Shown piece after piece: positions 29,781-38,860 of a stretch of 64,000 nt of DNA (within the stretch, counting starts at the first letter, position 1; every line of letters starts with the position of its first letter). The DNA comes from Alteromonas sp. KUL42 (GTDB lineage Bacteria; Pseudomonadota; Gammaproteobacteria; Enterobacterales; Alteromonadaceae). Both the position numbers and the translations under genes were made by a program. The stretch spans positions 1 through 64,000 of the forward strand of contig NZ_BJKK01000017.1 of assembly GCF_006538325.1 (NCBI RefSeq), given 5' to 3'. The notes below the pieces were generated by a model that worked only from the letters and a program-made list of their open reading frames with translations, was not told the DNA's origin and did no database searches.

Positions 29781-31223
29781 ATGGGCAAGATAAAACTGAC
29801 GGTAAATAGTATTACCCTTTGCATTTTGCTGTCTGCATGCGCAAGTACTGATGACAGAGTGTTGAGCGAATCGGCATCTACGTCAACGGGGAGCAACGTC
29901 GTCTGGCAGTCTCAAGCACGGCAACAAGAATCAACACAAACCTTGCTGCTGAATTCGGACACGACGTTAACCGATGTCATTGATTTCAAAGAGTTAGCCC
30001 ACTTAGCCGGTTACATTGATGAAGCCTTGTCTTCTAATGCTAGTCTGCAGCAGTCGCTAATAACGCTTAGAAAAGCACAAGTAGCCATTGATAGCGCAAA
30101 AGCGGATAGTAACCTTAATGTTGACGTAAGCTTTTCTGCGTCAAAAAGTGAATCCACCAATAGCAGTGCATCTACCAACTTAAACAACAGCTCAAACACG
30201 AGTAGTCCGAGCTATAGTGCGAGCATGAACGTCAGTTGGGAGCTGGACCTATGGCAAAAAATCAGCGATGGAATAAGTGCAGCAAACTTAGATGCAATAA
30301 GTGCCAGAGCCAGCTATCAGTCAGCCAGAGATTCTCTGGTCGCTAACGTAATAAGAAGCTATATCGACATACTTACTCAGCAGCAATTACTGAATATTGA
30401 ACAGTCTCGGTTAATGGTATTAGAAAATAACGAAGCCGTTATCTTAAAGCGCTATAGCACTGGGCTGGGAAGCCTAGACGATTTAGATACTGCGCGTACA
30501 AGCAGTGCAAATACACGCGCTACTATTGCTCAATATGAAAATGCACTGTTAACAGCAAAGCGCACGTTGGCCGTATTCTTAGGCAGGCAAGACCAGTCGC
30601 TAAACGAGCTCAACACGCAAGTTAGTTTTCCCGACGTGTTATTGCCGCTGACAACTTTGCCTAAACAGGATCTAGCGCGTAGACCCGATCTTCAGGCGGC
30701 TTTTTATGCGTTAAAAGCAACAGAGTTTGAAGTCGATGTGGCCTACAAAGCGCTGTTGCCAAGTATTAGCTTATCAGCGTCCTTTTCTGATAATGCCTCC
30801 ACACCTTCACAAGCTTTGTTTACTAACCCTTTATGGAGTTTGCTTGGGCAAATGACTGCGCCACTGTTTCAGGGGGGCGCTTTAAGGGCGCAAGTTGAAG
30901 ATGCAAAGCTAACCTCAGCCAACGCTTGGTGGCAGTATCGCGAAACGCTATTAACGGCGGTGCAGGAAACCCAAAATGCGCTGGATAGCGAAACCGCATT
31001 GAGTGCTCGAATTAGCCACACCAATGTGGCGTTAGCGAATGCAGAGCGCAGCGTCTCTAACATTGAAGGTCAATATCGACAAGGCCTTGCTGATATCTTG
31101 GACGTACTTTCCGTGTATGACACGCGCTTTAACCTACAAGCTCAAGCAGTTGAGCTTAACGCCCAGAAACTACAAAACCGAATTGACTTAGGCCTAGCCC
31201 TTGGCCTTGGAGTGTCGCAATGA
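29781..31223 (+). CDS. TolC-like outer-membrane efflux lipoprotein (NodT/OprM type)
   Basis: The outer-membrane channel of an RND efflux system. A lipoprotein signal ends in LSAC with C20 as the lipid site. The rest is two repeated OEP-type segments with long coiled coils, about residues 50-250 and 260-475, including the conserved DLDTARTS and RRPDLQAA motifs. At 480 aa it is of typical OprM length. First gene of a five-gene operon: it overlaps the next gene by 4 bp (ATGA). A serine- and asparagine-rich stretch at about 115-148 is not typical. Confidence 0.92.
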   Translation: MGKIKLTVNSITLCILLSACASTDDRVLSESASTSTGSNVVWQSQARQQESTQTLLLNSDTTLTDVIDFKELAHLAGYIDEALSSNASLQQSLITLRKAQVAIDSAKADSNLNVDVSFSASKSESTNSSASTNLNNSSNTSSPSYSASMNVSWELDLWQKISDGISAANLDAISARASYQSARDSLVANVIRSYIDILTQQQLLNIEQSRLMVLENNEAVILKRYSTGLGSLDDLDTARTSSANTRATIAQYENALLTAKRTLAVFLGRQDQSLNELNTQVSFPDVLLPLTTLPKQDLARRPDLQAAFYALKATEFEVDVAYKALLPSISLSASFSDNASTPSQALFTNPLWSLLGQMTAPLFQGGALRAQVEDAKLTSANAWWQYRETLLTAVQETQNALDSETALSARISHTNVALANAERSVSNIEGQYRQGLADILDVLSVYDTRFNLQAQAVELNAQKLQNRIDLGLALGLGVSQ

Positions 31224-32653
31224 GAAACAAACGAATGATTGTAACCTTACTCGCCGCTGCAAGTATTGCGCTAGCGGTCATGTATACCATGATAAATATG
31301 GGCGCCCAGCACCCAGGCGCCAGGCCGCAGGAAGCTTCGAAGTCAATGCCTCAGGAAATGCCCGCTAATTCTGAGCAATCAAAAAAGGGTTTTCAAGCAA
31401 AGAAAGCAGTAAATGGTGAAAGTGCACATAGTAGTGATGTGACCACAGACGTTTTGTCTACACGGGCATTAGAAAAAGAGAAAACTAGTGATTCTCACCT
31501 AGCGCAAGTAGGCGTTATTGATGTAACCGCCGACAGCTATAGTGCTAAGGTGAGGGGGTATGGTCAGGTTGTTCCGCAAGATAGTTTGAGCTTAGTCGCA
31601 CAGGTTAGTGGTCAAGTTACCCACGTATCGCCACTTTTTAAAACCGGCGCATTGGTTAGTGATAATACGGTATTGGCACGTATTGATGACACCAGCTATC
31701 AACAGGCGTTAGCAAGTGCCACTGCAACTTATCAAACCGCGTTGGTAAGCCTAGAAGAAGAGCGATTACAGGGTATTCAAGCGAAAGATGAGTGGACACG
31801 TTCAGGGCTTGATGGAGAGCCACTGTCGACGTTGGTATTGCGTGAACCACAGCTAAAAGCCGCTCAGGCAACATTGGATGAAGCCGAGCAAAGTGTAAAT
31901 TCAGCCAAGCGAGATTTGGCGTTTACCGCGTTACGTGCCCCTTTCAATGCGTTGGTAGTCAGCCGTGACATTGCGCTAGGGAGCTATGTTCAAGCTGGTA
32001 GTGCCGTTGCCACACTCTATTCTGCAGATATTGCCGAAGTGGCTATTGGCCTTTCACCTAGGCAATGGGCTCAATTACCTTCTGGTTCTAAAACGCAGTT
32101 GTCTGGTGATGTACCCCTTAATTGGTCGGTAACGCTTACCGATACTACTACGGGAAATACCTGGGATGCCAATATCGTACGCGCTGAATGGCATCAAAGC
32201 GATACAACACGGCAGCGTAACGCCATTGCTGCTATTGAAAAGCCGTTAGCATATTCCACGCCTCTTTTATTCGGCAGCTTTGTGCAGGCCGATATTGAAG
32301 GTAGAGTACTTGAGAATGTGTGGAAACTGCCGGCTTCTGCTATCTCGCAAAAGCAAGAAGTATGGATAGTAATGCCATCTACCGGGCAGTTGGCAAAATT
32401 TACGCCTTCGGTGCTGTTTGAAAGTGAAGGTTATGCCTACATCACCCCACCAAAAACCAGTGAAGTTACGGGCGATATTGTGAGTAATGTTGCGGGTAAA
32501 ACCTCGGGTAACGTTAGCGGCGACAGCATGTCAGAACAGGTTGACGAAATACGCCAAGCGCTTGTGGTTGCGCGGCCTTTAAATAGTTACTTGGTGAATG
32601 CGCAAGTAAAGCCTGTGATAGAAGGAAAAACAGGAGGGCGAGCCAATGACTAA
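31220..32653 (+). CDS. RND efflux membrane fusion protein (HlyD-like adaptor)
   Basis: Periplasmic adaptor of an RND pump. A single N-terminal membrane anchor (about residues 6-26) is followed by a long low-complexity linker (30-95), the split lipoyl/barrel-sandwich domain (VRGYGQVVPQDSLSL and FTALRAPFNALVVSRDI), a hairpin and beta-barrel domains. At 477 aa it is longer than E. coli AcrA owing to the linker and a C-terminal insertion with a SEVTGDIVSNVAGK repeat-like stretch near 412-430. It overlaps the next gene by 8 bp. Confidence 0.92.
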   Translation: MRNKRMIVTLLAAASIALAVMYTMINMGAQHPGARPQEASKSMPQEMPANSEQSKKGFQAKKAVNGESAHSSDVTTDVLSTRALEKEKTSDSHLAQVGVIDVTADSYSAKVRGYGQVVPQDSLSLVAQVSGQVTHVSPLFKTGALVSDNTVLARIDDTSYQQALASATATYQTALVSLEEERLQGIQAKDEWTRSGLDGEPLSTLVLREPQLKAAQATLDEAEQSVNSAKRDLAFTALRAPFNALVVSRDIALGSYVQAGSAVATLYSADIAEVAIGLSPRQWAQLPSGSKTQLSGDVPLNWSVTLTDTTTGNTWDANIVRAEWHQSDTTRQRNAIAAIEKPLAYSTPLLFGSFVQADIEGRVLENVWKLPASAISQKQEVWIVMPSTGQLAKFTPSVLFESEGYAYITPPKTSEVTGDIVSNVAGKTSGNVSGDSMSEQVDEIRQALVVARPLNSYLVNAQVKPVIEGKTGGRAND

Positions 32654-35600
32654 CAATCGAGGCGGTGCACCTTTGGGTGGGAGCGAAGAACCTAAAGACA
32701 ATGCGCAAAGTTCCAGGGGAGTTATCGCTTGGTTTGCACAGAATTCGGTGGCGGCCAATTTGTTGATGATCAGCCTAATTGTGCTTGGTTTGGTTTCTAT
32801 GAATGATATCCGCAAAGAAGCGTTTCCTAGTATGGAACCGCGCTTTGTTACCATATCGATGACATACGATAGCGGTGATCCTAAACAAGCTGAAGAAGGC
32901 ATAGCTATCAAAATTGAAACCGCTCTGGAAGCGATCCCGGGGATTAAGCGAATTACGTCTACCTCGAACGCCAGCGGCGCAAGTGTGCAGGTAGAAAAAG
33001 AAACCGAATACGATTTAGACACGCTTTTCAACGACATCAAAACCGAAGTAGATAGTATTTCTAACTTTCCATCTGATGCTGAAAACCCTGTTATTAGCAA
33101 AGCACGCCGACAAGAACATGCTATTTGGGTGCAGCTTTATGGTGATGTAGACCATGCTACGCTTCAGTACTTGGGTGAGCAATTAGAGCGAGATTTACTA
33201 GCAACAGACGACATTCGCGAAGTCAGCGCAGGCAGCTTTGTTGACCCTATGATGTCTATTGAAATAGACGAAGGCAAGCTTCAAGCCTACGGATTAACGC
33301 TGTCAGACGTAGCTGATGCCGTTAACCAGGAGTCGAATACCGCGCTTACCACCAGCTTGCGCAACAAAGAAAAGGTGATTCGTTTAAAAGCGTCTGAACA
33401 GTCTTACTGGGCGAGAGATTTTGCCAACATTCCCCTGATTACCGATACCAATGGCGTCATACTCACTGTTGGCGATGTCGCTACAGTACGCGATATGTTT
33501 GCCGATGATAGCTATCACCTATCACGTTACAACGGTTCCAATGGGTACGGCATTCAAGTGCTCATGGATGAATATGGTGACGTGACCAAAATGGTGCAGC
33601 AGGCCCACGAAGTAGTGGATGAATGGCACGAAAAAGGTGTACTGCCCGAAGGCGTAGAGCTTGAAACCTGGTATGACAAAAGCACGCTTATTACTGAGCG
33701 ATTGGCGTTACTCACCAACAACGCGCTTATGGGCATTGTGTTGGTGTTTGTTACTCTTGCAGTGTTTCTTAATTTACGTGTAGCATTTTGGGTGGCGGCA
33801 GGCTTGCCGTTTATCTTCTTCGGCACCTTGTACTTCATGACCGACAGCTATACGGGAATGACGTTAAACGAGATGACCACATTCGGTTTTATCATGGCCC
33901 TTGGTATTGTGGTGGACGATGCCGTGGTGGTGGGGGAGAGTGTGTACGCCACGCGTAAACAGCACGGCGATACACTTCAAAACACCATTTTAGGTACTCA
34001 TAAAGTGGCTGTTCCCACACTGTTTGGGGTTTTGACCACGGTGGCCACCTTTTTCGCTTTATCAAACGTTTCGGGCGGCTTAGGTACGCTTTATTCTCAG
34101 TTCGGCACTATCGTTACCTTGTGTTTATTGTTGTCGGTGGTGGAATCAAAGCTGATCTTACCTTCTCATTTAGCCCATCTGCCAACGAAACAGAAAGCCC
34201 GCAAAGGCTTAGGTGGCTTGTGGAACAAAGTGCAACAAAAAGCGGATGATGGACTTCAGTGGTTTAACTATCGCGTGTATCAACGGTTGTTGAACATTAC
34301 CGTAGCCTACCGTTATGCCGCTGTATTGTTGTTTATTGCACTTTTTATAATGGTGGTTAGCTTACCGTTAACAGGCGCGGTAAGAGTGAGCTTCTTCCCT
34401 AGCATGCAGGGCGACACGGTATCGGCCAATATGTCGCTTTATAGTGATGCGAGCTATGGGCAGAACGAACGCAACTTAATGCTGCTAGAGAGAAATGCGC
34501 TTGAGGCAGATCGTCAATTAACACAAGAGAAAGGCGTGACTAAGAGCGGCATTAGTAGTTTGCAAGTGACGGCAAGTGGCGATCAAAGTGGAACCATCAC
34601 CATTTCACTTGATAAAGACTCTTCTTATTCTCTCGATGAATTATCAGCGCGCTGGAATGCTCTAACCGGCAATTTAGAAGGAGTAAAAAGCCTAAAAATA
34701 CGCTCACGACGAGAGATGGTTGACGGGTTTAACGTTGAAATTAAAAGCATTAACGACGATACCCTGACGGCGGCTAATGATGCCTTTATTGAAGTACTAA
34801 ATAGTATCGATGGCGTATACGCGGTAGAAAGCTCGCTGACACCCGGCGAAGCCATGATGCGCTTCGAACTCACTCCTGAAGGACGAGCTTTAGGATTAAA
34901 TACGCAAAGCCTATCGCAGCAACTGTTAAAAGCATTTGGTGGAGAAATTGTACAACGTTATTTGCGCGACAAAAACGAAGTAAAAGTGCGGGTGCGTTAC
35001 CCTGAAAAAGATAGGATGAATCCGTCTGATGTAATGAATACCCAAGTGCGCCTAGATGATGGCACAGTAGTTCCACTTTCTGTCGTGGCTAACGTTATTC
35101 AAGATGTACAAGAAAAGCAGGTTGTTCGTATAGATGGCTTACGTGCTCTTACGGTAAGTGCGTCGGTGGATAGCGATGTTATTACTTCTACAGAATTAGT
35201 GAAAAACCTAAATAGCGAGTTCGTTCCTCAGCTATCACGCCAGTATCAAGACTTATCGCTTTATTTTGCTGGTGAGGCTGAGCAGCAAGCTGAGACACAA
35301 AGTTCAATGCAAAGCGTGTTTATATTAGCCTTGTTGTCTATCTTCGCGTTGTTAGCAATACCGCTTAAATCCTATGTTCAGCCGCTTATTATTATGACCG
35401 CAATCCCTTTCGGCATTGTTGGTGCTATTATTGGCCACTGGTCGAATGGACTTATGATTAGTCTACTTTCTCTAAACGGCATATTGGCGCTAAGCGGTGT
35501 GGTGGTTAACGACAGCTTGCTATTAGTTTCACGATTTAATGCTTTGAGAGAAGATGGTGTGCCAGTGGAAACAGCAGTTATCGAAGCTTGTACTAGTCGC

Positions 35601-35864
35601 TTGCGTGCCGTGCTACTCACTTCAATTACCACCTTTGTAGGTTTGTACCCCATATTGGGCGAAACCTCGGTACAAGCACAGTTCTTAATTCCGGCTGCGG
35701 CGTCGCTAGGGTATGGAATTTTGTTTGCCACCGTCATCACACTTTTATTAATACCGGCTTTACTGTTAATTTATGACGATGTAAGCCGATTAGTGGCAAA
35801 GTATTTGGTTAAACCCACAAAGGAGAGTACGGCTAATGATCCGTGTCTTGCTAGTGGAAGATGA
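32646..35864 (+). CDS. RND-family inner-membrane efflux transporter (HAE1 type)
   Basis: A 1072-aa proton-driven pump with twelve membrane helices and two large periplasmic loops. TM1 is at about residues 27-50; the TM4 charged pair is in GIVVDDAVVVGES at about 417-429. Family motifs KEAFPSMEPRFVTI and the C-terminal GLYPILGETSVQAQFLIP are present. Relatives such as VexK or MexK-type pumps export drugs, bile salts or dyes; the substrate here cannot be read from sequence. It lies inside the efflux operon and its 3' end overlaps the response regulator gene by 29 bp. Confidence 0.95.
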   Translation: MTNNRGGAPLGGSEEPKDNAQSSRGVIAWFAQNSVAANLLMISLIVLGLVSMNDIRKEAFPSMEPRFVTISMTYDSGDPKQAEEGIAIKIETALEAIPGIKRITSTSNASGASVQVEKETEYDLDTLFNDIKTEVDSISNFPSDAENPVISKARRQEHAIWVQLYGDVDHATLQYLGEQLERDLLATDDIREVSAGSFVDPMMSIEIDEGKLQAYGLTLSDVADAVNQESNTALTTSLRNKEKVIRLKASEQSYWARDFANIPLITDTNGVILTVGDVATVRDMFADDSYHLSRYNGSNGYGIQVLMDEYGDVTKMVQQAHEVVDEWHEKGVLPEGVELETWYDKSTLITERLALLTNNALMGIVLVFVTLAVFLNLRVAFWVAAGLPFIFFGTLYFMTDSYTGMTLNEMTTFGFIMALGIVVDDAVVVGESVYATRKQHGDTLQNTILGTHKVAVPTLFGVLTTVATFFALSNVSGGLGTLYSQFGTIVTLCLLLSVVESKLILPSHLAHLPTKQKARKGLGGLWNKVQQKADDGLQWFNYRVYQRLLNITVAYRYAAVLLFIALFIMVVSLPLTGAVRVSFFPSMQGDTVSANMSLYSDASYGQNERNLMLLERNALEADRQLTQEKGVTKSGISSLQVTASGDQSGTITISLDKDSSYSLDELSARWNALTGNLEGVKSLKIRSRREMVDGFNVEIKSINDDTLTAANDAFIEVLNSIDGVYAVESSLTPGEAMMRFELTPEGRALGLNTQSLSQQLLKAFGGEIVQRYLRDKNEVKVRVRYPEKDRMNPSDVMNTQVRLDDGTVVPLSVVANVIQDVQEKQVVRIDGLRALTVSASVDSDVITSTELVKNLNSEFVPQLSRQYQDLSLYFAGEAEQQAETQSSMQSVFILALLSIFALLAIPLKSYVQPLIIMTAIPFGIVGAIIGHWSNGLMISLLSLNGILALSGVVVNDSLLLVSRFNALREDGVPVETAVIEACTSRLRAVLLTSITTFVGLYPILGETSVQAQFLIPAAASLGYGILFATVITLLLIPALLLIYDDVSRLVAKYLVKPTKESTANDPCLASGR

Positions 35865-36570
35865 TTTGGGCCTAGCGGGCAATATTATCGACTATTTGGA
35901 GCTTGAAAACATGGTATGCGACCACGCTGCAAACGGTGTGGCCGCGCTGTCTCTTATCCAAAAGCATCCGTTTGATGTTGTAGTGCTGGACATTAATTTA
36001 CCGCGACTTGATGGTTTAAGCGTATGCGAGAAAGTACGCGATGATGGCAATGATACACCTATCATTATGCTTACCGCCCGTGATCAATTGGAAAACAAGC
36101 TAGAAGGGTTTCAAAAAGGCGCTGATGATTATTTAGTAAAGCCGTTTGATATGCCTGAACTTGTCGCTCGGGTCCAAGCGCTGTCACACAGGCGCTCTTC
36201 GCAGATTAAAAAACTGAGTTTCGGTAATGTAAGTTTGGAAGTGGGAAACGAGGTGGTCAATGTGGAGAGCACGCCTATCAAGCTAAGTCCCACAGCATTT
36301 ACGCTGCTGAAAGCATTGCTACAAAAGCGAGGTAGGGTTATGCCTAGGGCACGCTTAGTTGAAGCTGTGTGGGGAGAGGACGCACCAGAAAGTAATGCGC
36401 TTAAAGTTCATCTTCATAACTTACGTAAATCGTTAGTTAATGCAAATGCTAATATTGAAGTGAAGGCGATAGCGAGCACAGGTTTTTGCTTGGTTATAAA
36501 GCCAGAACAAGCAACTAATGTGGATAAAGAAAACCAGTTATCACAAACTAACAATCAAGGGGCTGATTAA
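35836..36570 (+). CDS. OmpR/PhoB-family response regulator
   Basis: A 244-aa regulator with a receiver domain (phosphoacceptor D52 in LDINLPRLDG, acidic pair D9/D10, lysine K102 in LVKPFD) and an OmpR-type winged helix (about 130-230, with LSPTAFTLLKALLQKRG and LKVHLHNLRKSL). Overlap with the pump gene by 29 bp and with the kinase by 1 bp places it in the same transcript, so it likely controls the operon it belongs to. Codon use gives no sign of recent transfer. Confidence 0.95.
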   Translation: MIRVLLVEDDLGLAGNIIDYLELENMVCDHAANGVAALSLIQKHPFDVVVLDINLPRLDGLSVCEKVRDDGNDTPIIMLTARDQLENKLEGFQKGADDYLVKPFDMPELVARVQALSHRRSSQIKKLSFGNVSLEVGNEVVNVESTPIKLSPTAFTLLKALLQKRGRVMPRARLVEAVWGEDAPESNALKVHLHNLRKSLVNANANIEVKAIASTGFCLVIKPEQATNVDKENQLSQTNNQGAD

Positions 36571-37922
36571 TGGTAAGCGGTCTTCGTATCAGCTTAAGAC
36601 GATATGTTTTATGGACGTTGTTAAGTTTGGCGGCGGTAATTATTGTGCTTTTCTCTGTACAAAGCAGTGATAGCTTTTTCGATGGTATGGACGGAATGCT
36701 TCGAAATACGATGATACGAGCGGCGCAAAGCACCGAACTTGGTAATAGTAATCATGCTCAAATACTCGGCTTTCATGTCTATGCTAATTATGATGACTTG
36801 CCCAGCGAAGTAAAACAGAGCTTCGCTGAAGAAAGTTTTATGCCTTTTTTGTTAATGAAAAACATCAACAAGCCTAACTGGTTTTCACGCCCACTATCTG
36901 CGTATTTTGCGATATTAGTTCCGTTGGAAAATGGGCAAAAGCGCTACGTTTCACAAGTTTTTGTTGCCCCGCCTTCTGATGGTGGAAAGCACTTTAGAAT
37001 CAATCATGTAATTTACAGTGCTATTGTGGGAATTGCAGCTATGATTTCTTTCTTTGTTGCGCTTCTTTTCTTGATGCGCAGTGTATCTCGTCCTATCGAA
37101 TCCCTTCAGTTGTGGGCAGCCTCTCTCGATGAAAATGAGCTAGACAAGCCTATTCCAGAATTTCGTTATAAAGAACTCAATGTACTTGCAAGTATGATAC
37201 ACGGCAGTTTACAGAATGTGCGTAACACGCTTAATCGAGAGCGGGAGTTTGTCAATCACGCCAGTCACGAGCTTAGAACGCCCATAGCAGTGATAAGAAG
37301 CAGCATTGCTTTATTAAATCGTGTAATCGATAGTACAAACACCAAAGGCAATAATGCGCTATCACGTGTTGATCATGCTTCAAAGACAATGACTGATTTA
37401 ACTGAAACCTTGCTTTGGCTTGGAAGAGATGAAAACGCTGTATTGCCGAGAGAGACAGTTAATGTTAAAGACTTAGTTGAAACGCTTAGCCAAGACTTAA
37501 TGTACTTATTGTCTGGCAAAGATGTGAACGTGTTAATTGACCTCAACGAGTGCGAATTAACACTACCAAGAACGGCAAGTGAAATCGTCATTGGTAATGT
37601 TATTCGAAATGCCTATCAGCATACCCAAGAAGGTGAGGTTACAATTCGTCTTTTAGGTAATTCACTTACCGTTCTAAACGAAGAGTTAGAGTTAGTAGCA
37701 GAGGAGAGAGTGGTGCTGCCTCAGTACTCTGAAGGGAACAACTTAGACGGTGGATTCGGAATAGGTTTAAAGCTTATTGATAAGTTATGTGCAAAACTTA
37801 ATTGGGGTTATTTTCATGAGTCGGTGGATCTAAAAAATACCGATAAAGAAATAATAGAAGCGGAACAAAACAAAAGAGGCCTTAGGGCGACAGGCTATCG
37901 AGTTGTACTCACTCTTCAGTAA
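36570..37922 (+). CDS. Sensor histidine kinase of the efflux operon
   Basis: A 450-aa inner-membrane kinase with two membrane helices (about residues 13-32 and 150-172) flanking a periplasmic sensor of about 115 residues, then a HAMP-like stretch. The phosphoacceptor is H233 in NHASHELRTPIAV; the ATPase domain shows IVIGNVIRNAYQHT (N box) and GGFGIGLKLIDKL (G box). The start ATG overlaps the response regulator stop (TAATG). The sensed compound is unknown; bile-like or lipid compounds are only a guess from the partner pump. A hairpin follows at 37951. Confidence 0.93.
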   Translation: MVSGLRISLRRYVLWTLLSLAAVIIVLFSVQSSDSFFDGMDGMLRNTMIRAAQSTELGNSNHAQILGFHVYANYDDLPSEVKQSFAEESFMPFLLMKNINKPNWFSRPLSAYFAILVPLENGQKRYVSQVFVAPPSDGGKHFRINHVIYSAIVGIAAMISFFVALLFLMRSVSRPIESLQLWAASLDENELDKPIPEFRYKELNVLASMIHGSLQNVRNTLNREREFVNHASHELRTPIAVIRSSIALLNRVIDSTNTKGNNALSRVDHASKTMTDLTETLLWLGRDENAVLPRETVNVKDLVETLSQDLMYLLSGKDVNVLIDLNECELTLPRTASEIVIGNVIRNAYQHTQEGEVTIRLLGNSLTVLNEELELVAEERVVLPQYSEGNNLDGGFGIGLKLIDKLCAKLNWGYFHESVDLKNTDKEIIEAEQNKRGLRATGYRVVLTLQ

Positions 37923-37950
37923 TAAGAAAGGAAGATCATGAGTCTCCGAA

Positions 37951-37972
37951 TGAGCCGATAAATCTCGGCTCA
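37951..37972. terminator. Hairpin between the kinase and the SH3 protein gene
   Basis: Perfect 8-bp stem TGAGCCGA (37951-37958) and TCGGCTCA (37965-37972), loop TAAATC, between convergent genes. No long T tract on either side, so it may be a weak terminator. Confidence 0.4.
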
Positions 37973-37998
37973 AAGGGAAATAGGCTAGACGAGATAAT

Positions 37999-38601
37999 TT
38001 ACATCCACTCGTTGTTGCGACGACGACGCTTAGGGATAAACGTTAACAATACACCCAATAATATTCCAGCCCCAGCTACAATACCGCCGCGGGTAAACCA
38101 CATGACCATTTCTTCATTATCAGCGTTGTCTACCTGTGCTGTTAAGCGCTTTATTGTGTTGGCTTGAGATTCATTCTCTGTTGTTAATTCGGACACTTGC
38201 TGGCGCGCATCGTTAAGTTGCTGTCGCATTCTTGCGTTTTCAGATTGTGCCGTCTGCAAGCTATCTTGTGTTTGCGTTAGCGCTTCACGCAATTTGGGCA
38301 ATTGCTCTGCTTGTGACATGGTCGAGGTAACAAATCGACTTTCTACCCAGCCTGTACGTCCTTCATTGTCGGTAATTTGAGTAAACTCGGTTTCACTATT
38401 TTCTTCTAGTACCGTAATAGGCGTTCCTGCCACGACCGAGCCTAAAATGCGATAATTACGACTTGGGCCCGTGTGTATGAAAATAAATAAGTCATCTCTG
38501 ATGTAATGAGATAACGATGCTTCTAAATCGGCGGTGTCTTGTAGCGAAAATGCTTGAAAAGAGCATGCAATAAGGGTTGCTGCTAACCACTTTCGAATCA
38601 T
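37999..38601 (-). CDS. ygiM: SH3-domain membrane protein, YgiM (TIGR04211) type
   Basis: A 200-aa protein if started at the ATG at 38601, which fits a signal peptide better than the longer reading from 38682. Signal sequence MIRKWLAATLIACSFQAFS, then a bacterial SH3b domain (about 30-95; HTGPSRNYRILGSVVAG and GRTGWVESRFV), a coiled coil rich in Q, N and T (about 100-160), and a C-terminal membrane helix (about 168-188) with a basic tail KRRRRNN. This arrangement is that of YgiM. It is divergent from the YgiF-like gene, a pairing also seen in E. coli. Function is unclear; an envelope or peptidoglycan role is inferred from SH3b. Confidence 0.85.
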   Translation of the reverse strand: MIRKWLAATLIACSFQAFSLQDTADLEASLSHYIRDDLFIFIHTGPSRNYRILGSVVAGTPITVLEENSETEFTQITDNEGRTGWVESRFVTSTMSQAEQLPKLREALTQTQDSLQTAQSENARMRQQLNDARQQVSELTTENESQANTIKRLTAQVDNADNEEMVMWFTRGGIVAGAGILLGVLLTFIPKRRRRNNEWM

Positions 38602-38860
38602 ATAAGGTCCAATTCTGCGTTTAAAAATGTCGATGGTATTGGTTGACCGCAGTAAAGGCAAGTTTGTTCCCGTTTTAAACACATTGGCAATTAATTCAAC
38701 ACAGTACTAATCACATTGCGAAAACCCATCGACAAAGGTAAGGTGTAACCATCTACAGCTATGTCTAGGGACCGCTGATCTATACTGTGTGTTTTTGCAG
38801 CGATCTGTGTGTCGTGTAGACAAGGCGGGTGTTTGAAGAGCAACAGGCCTTAGCGCAACC

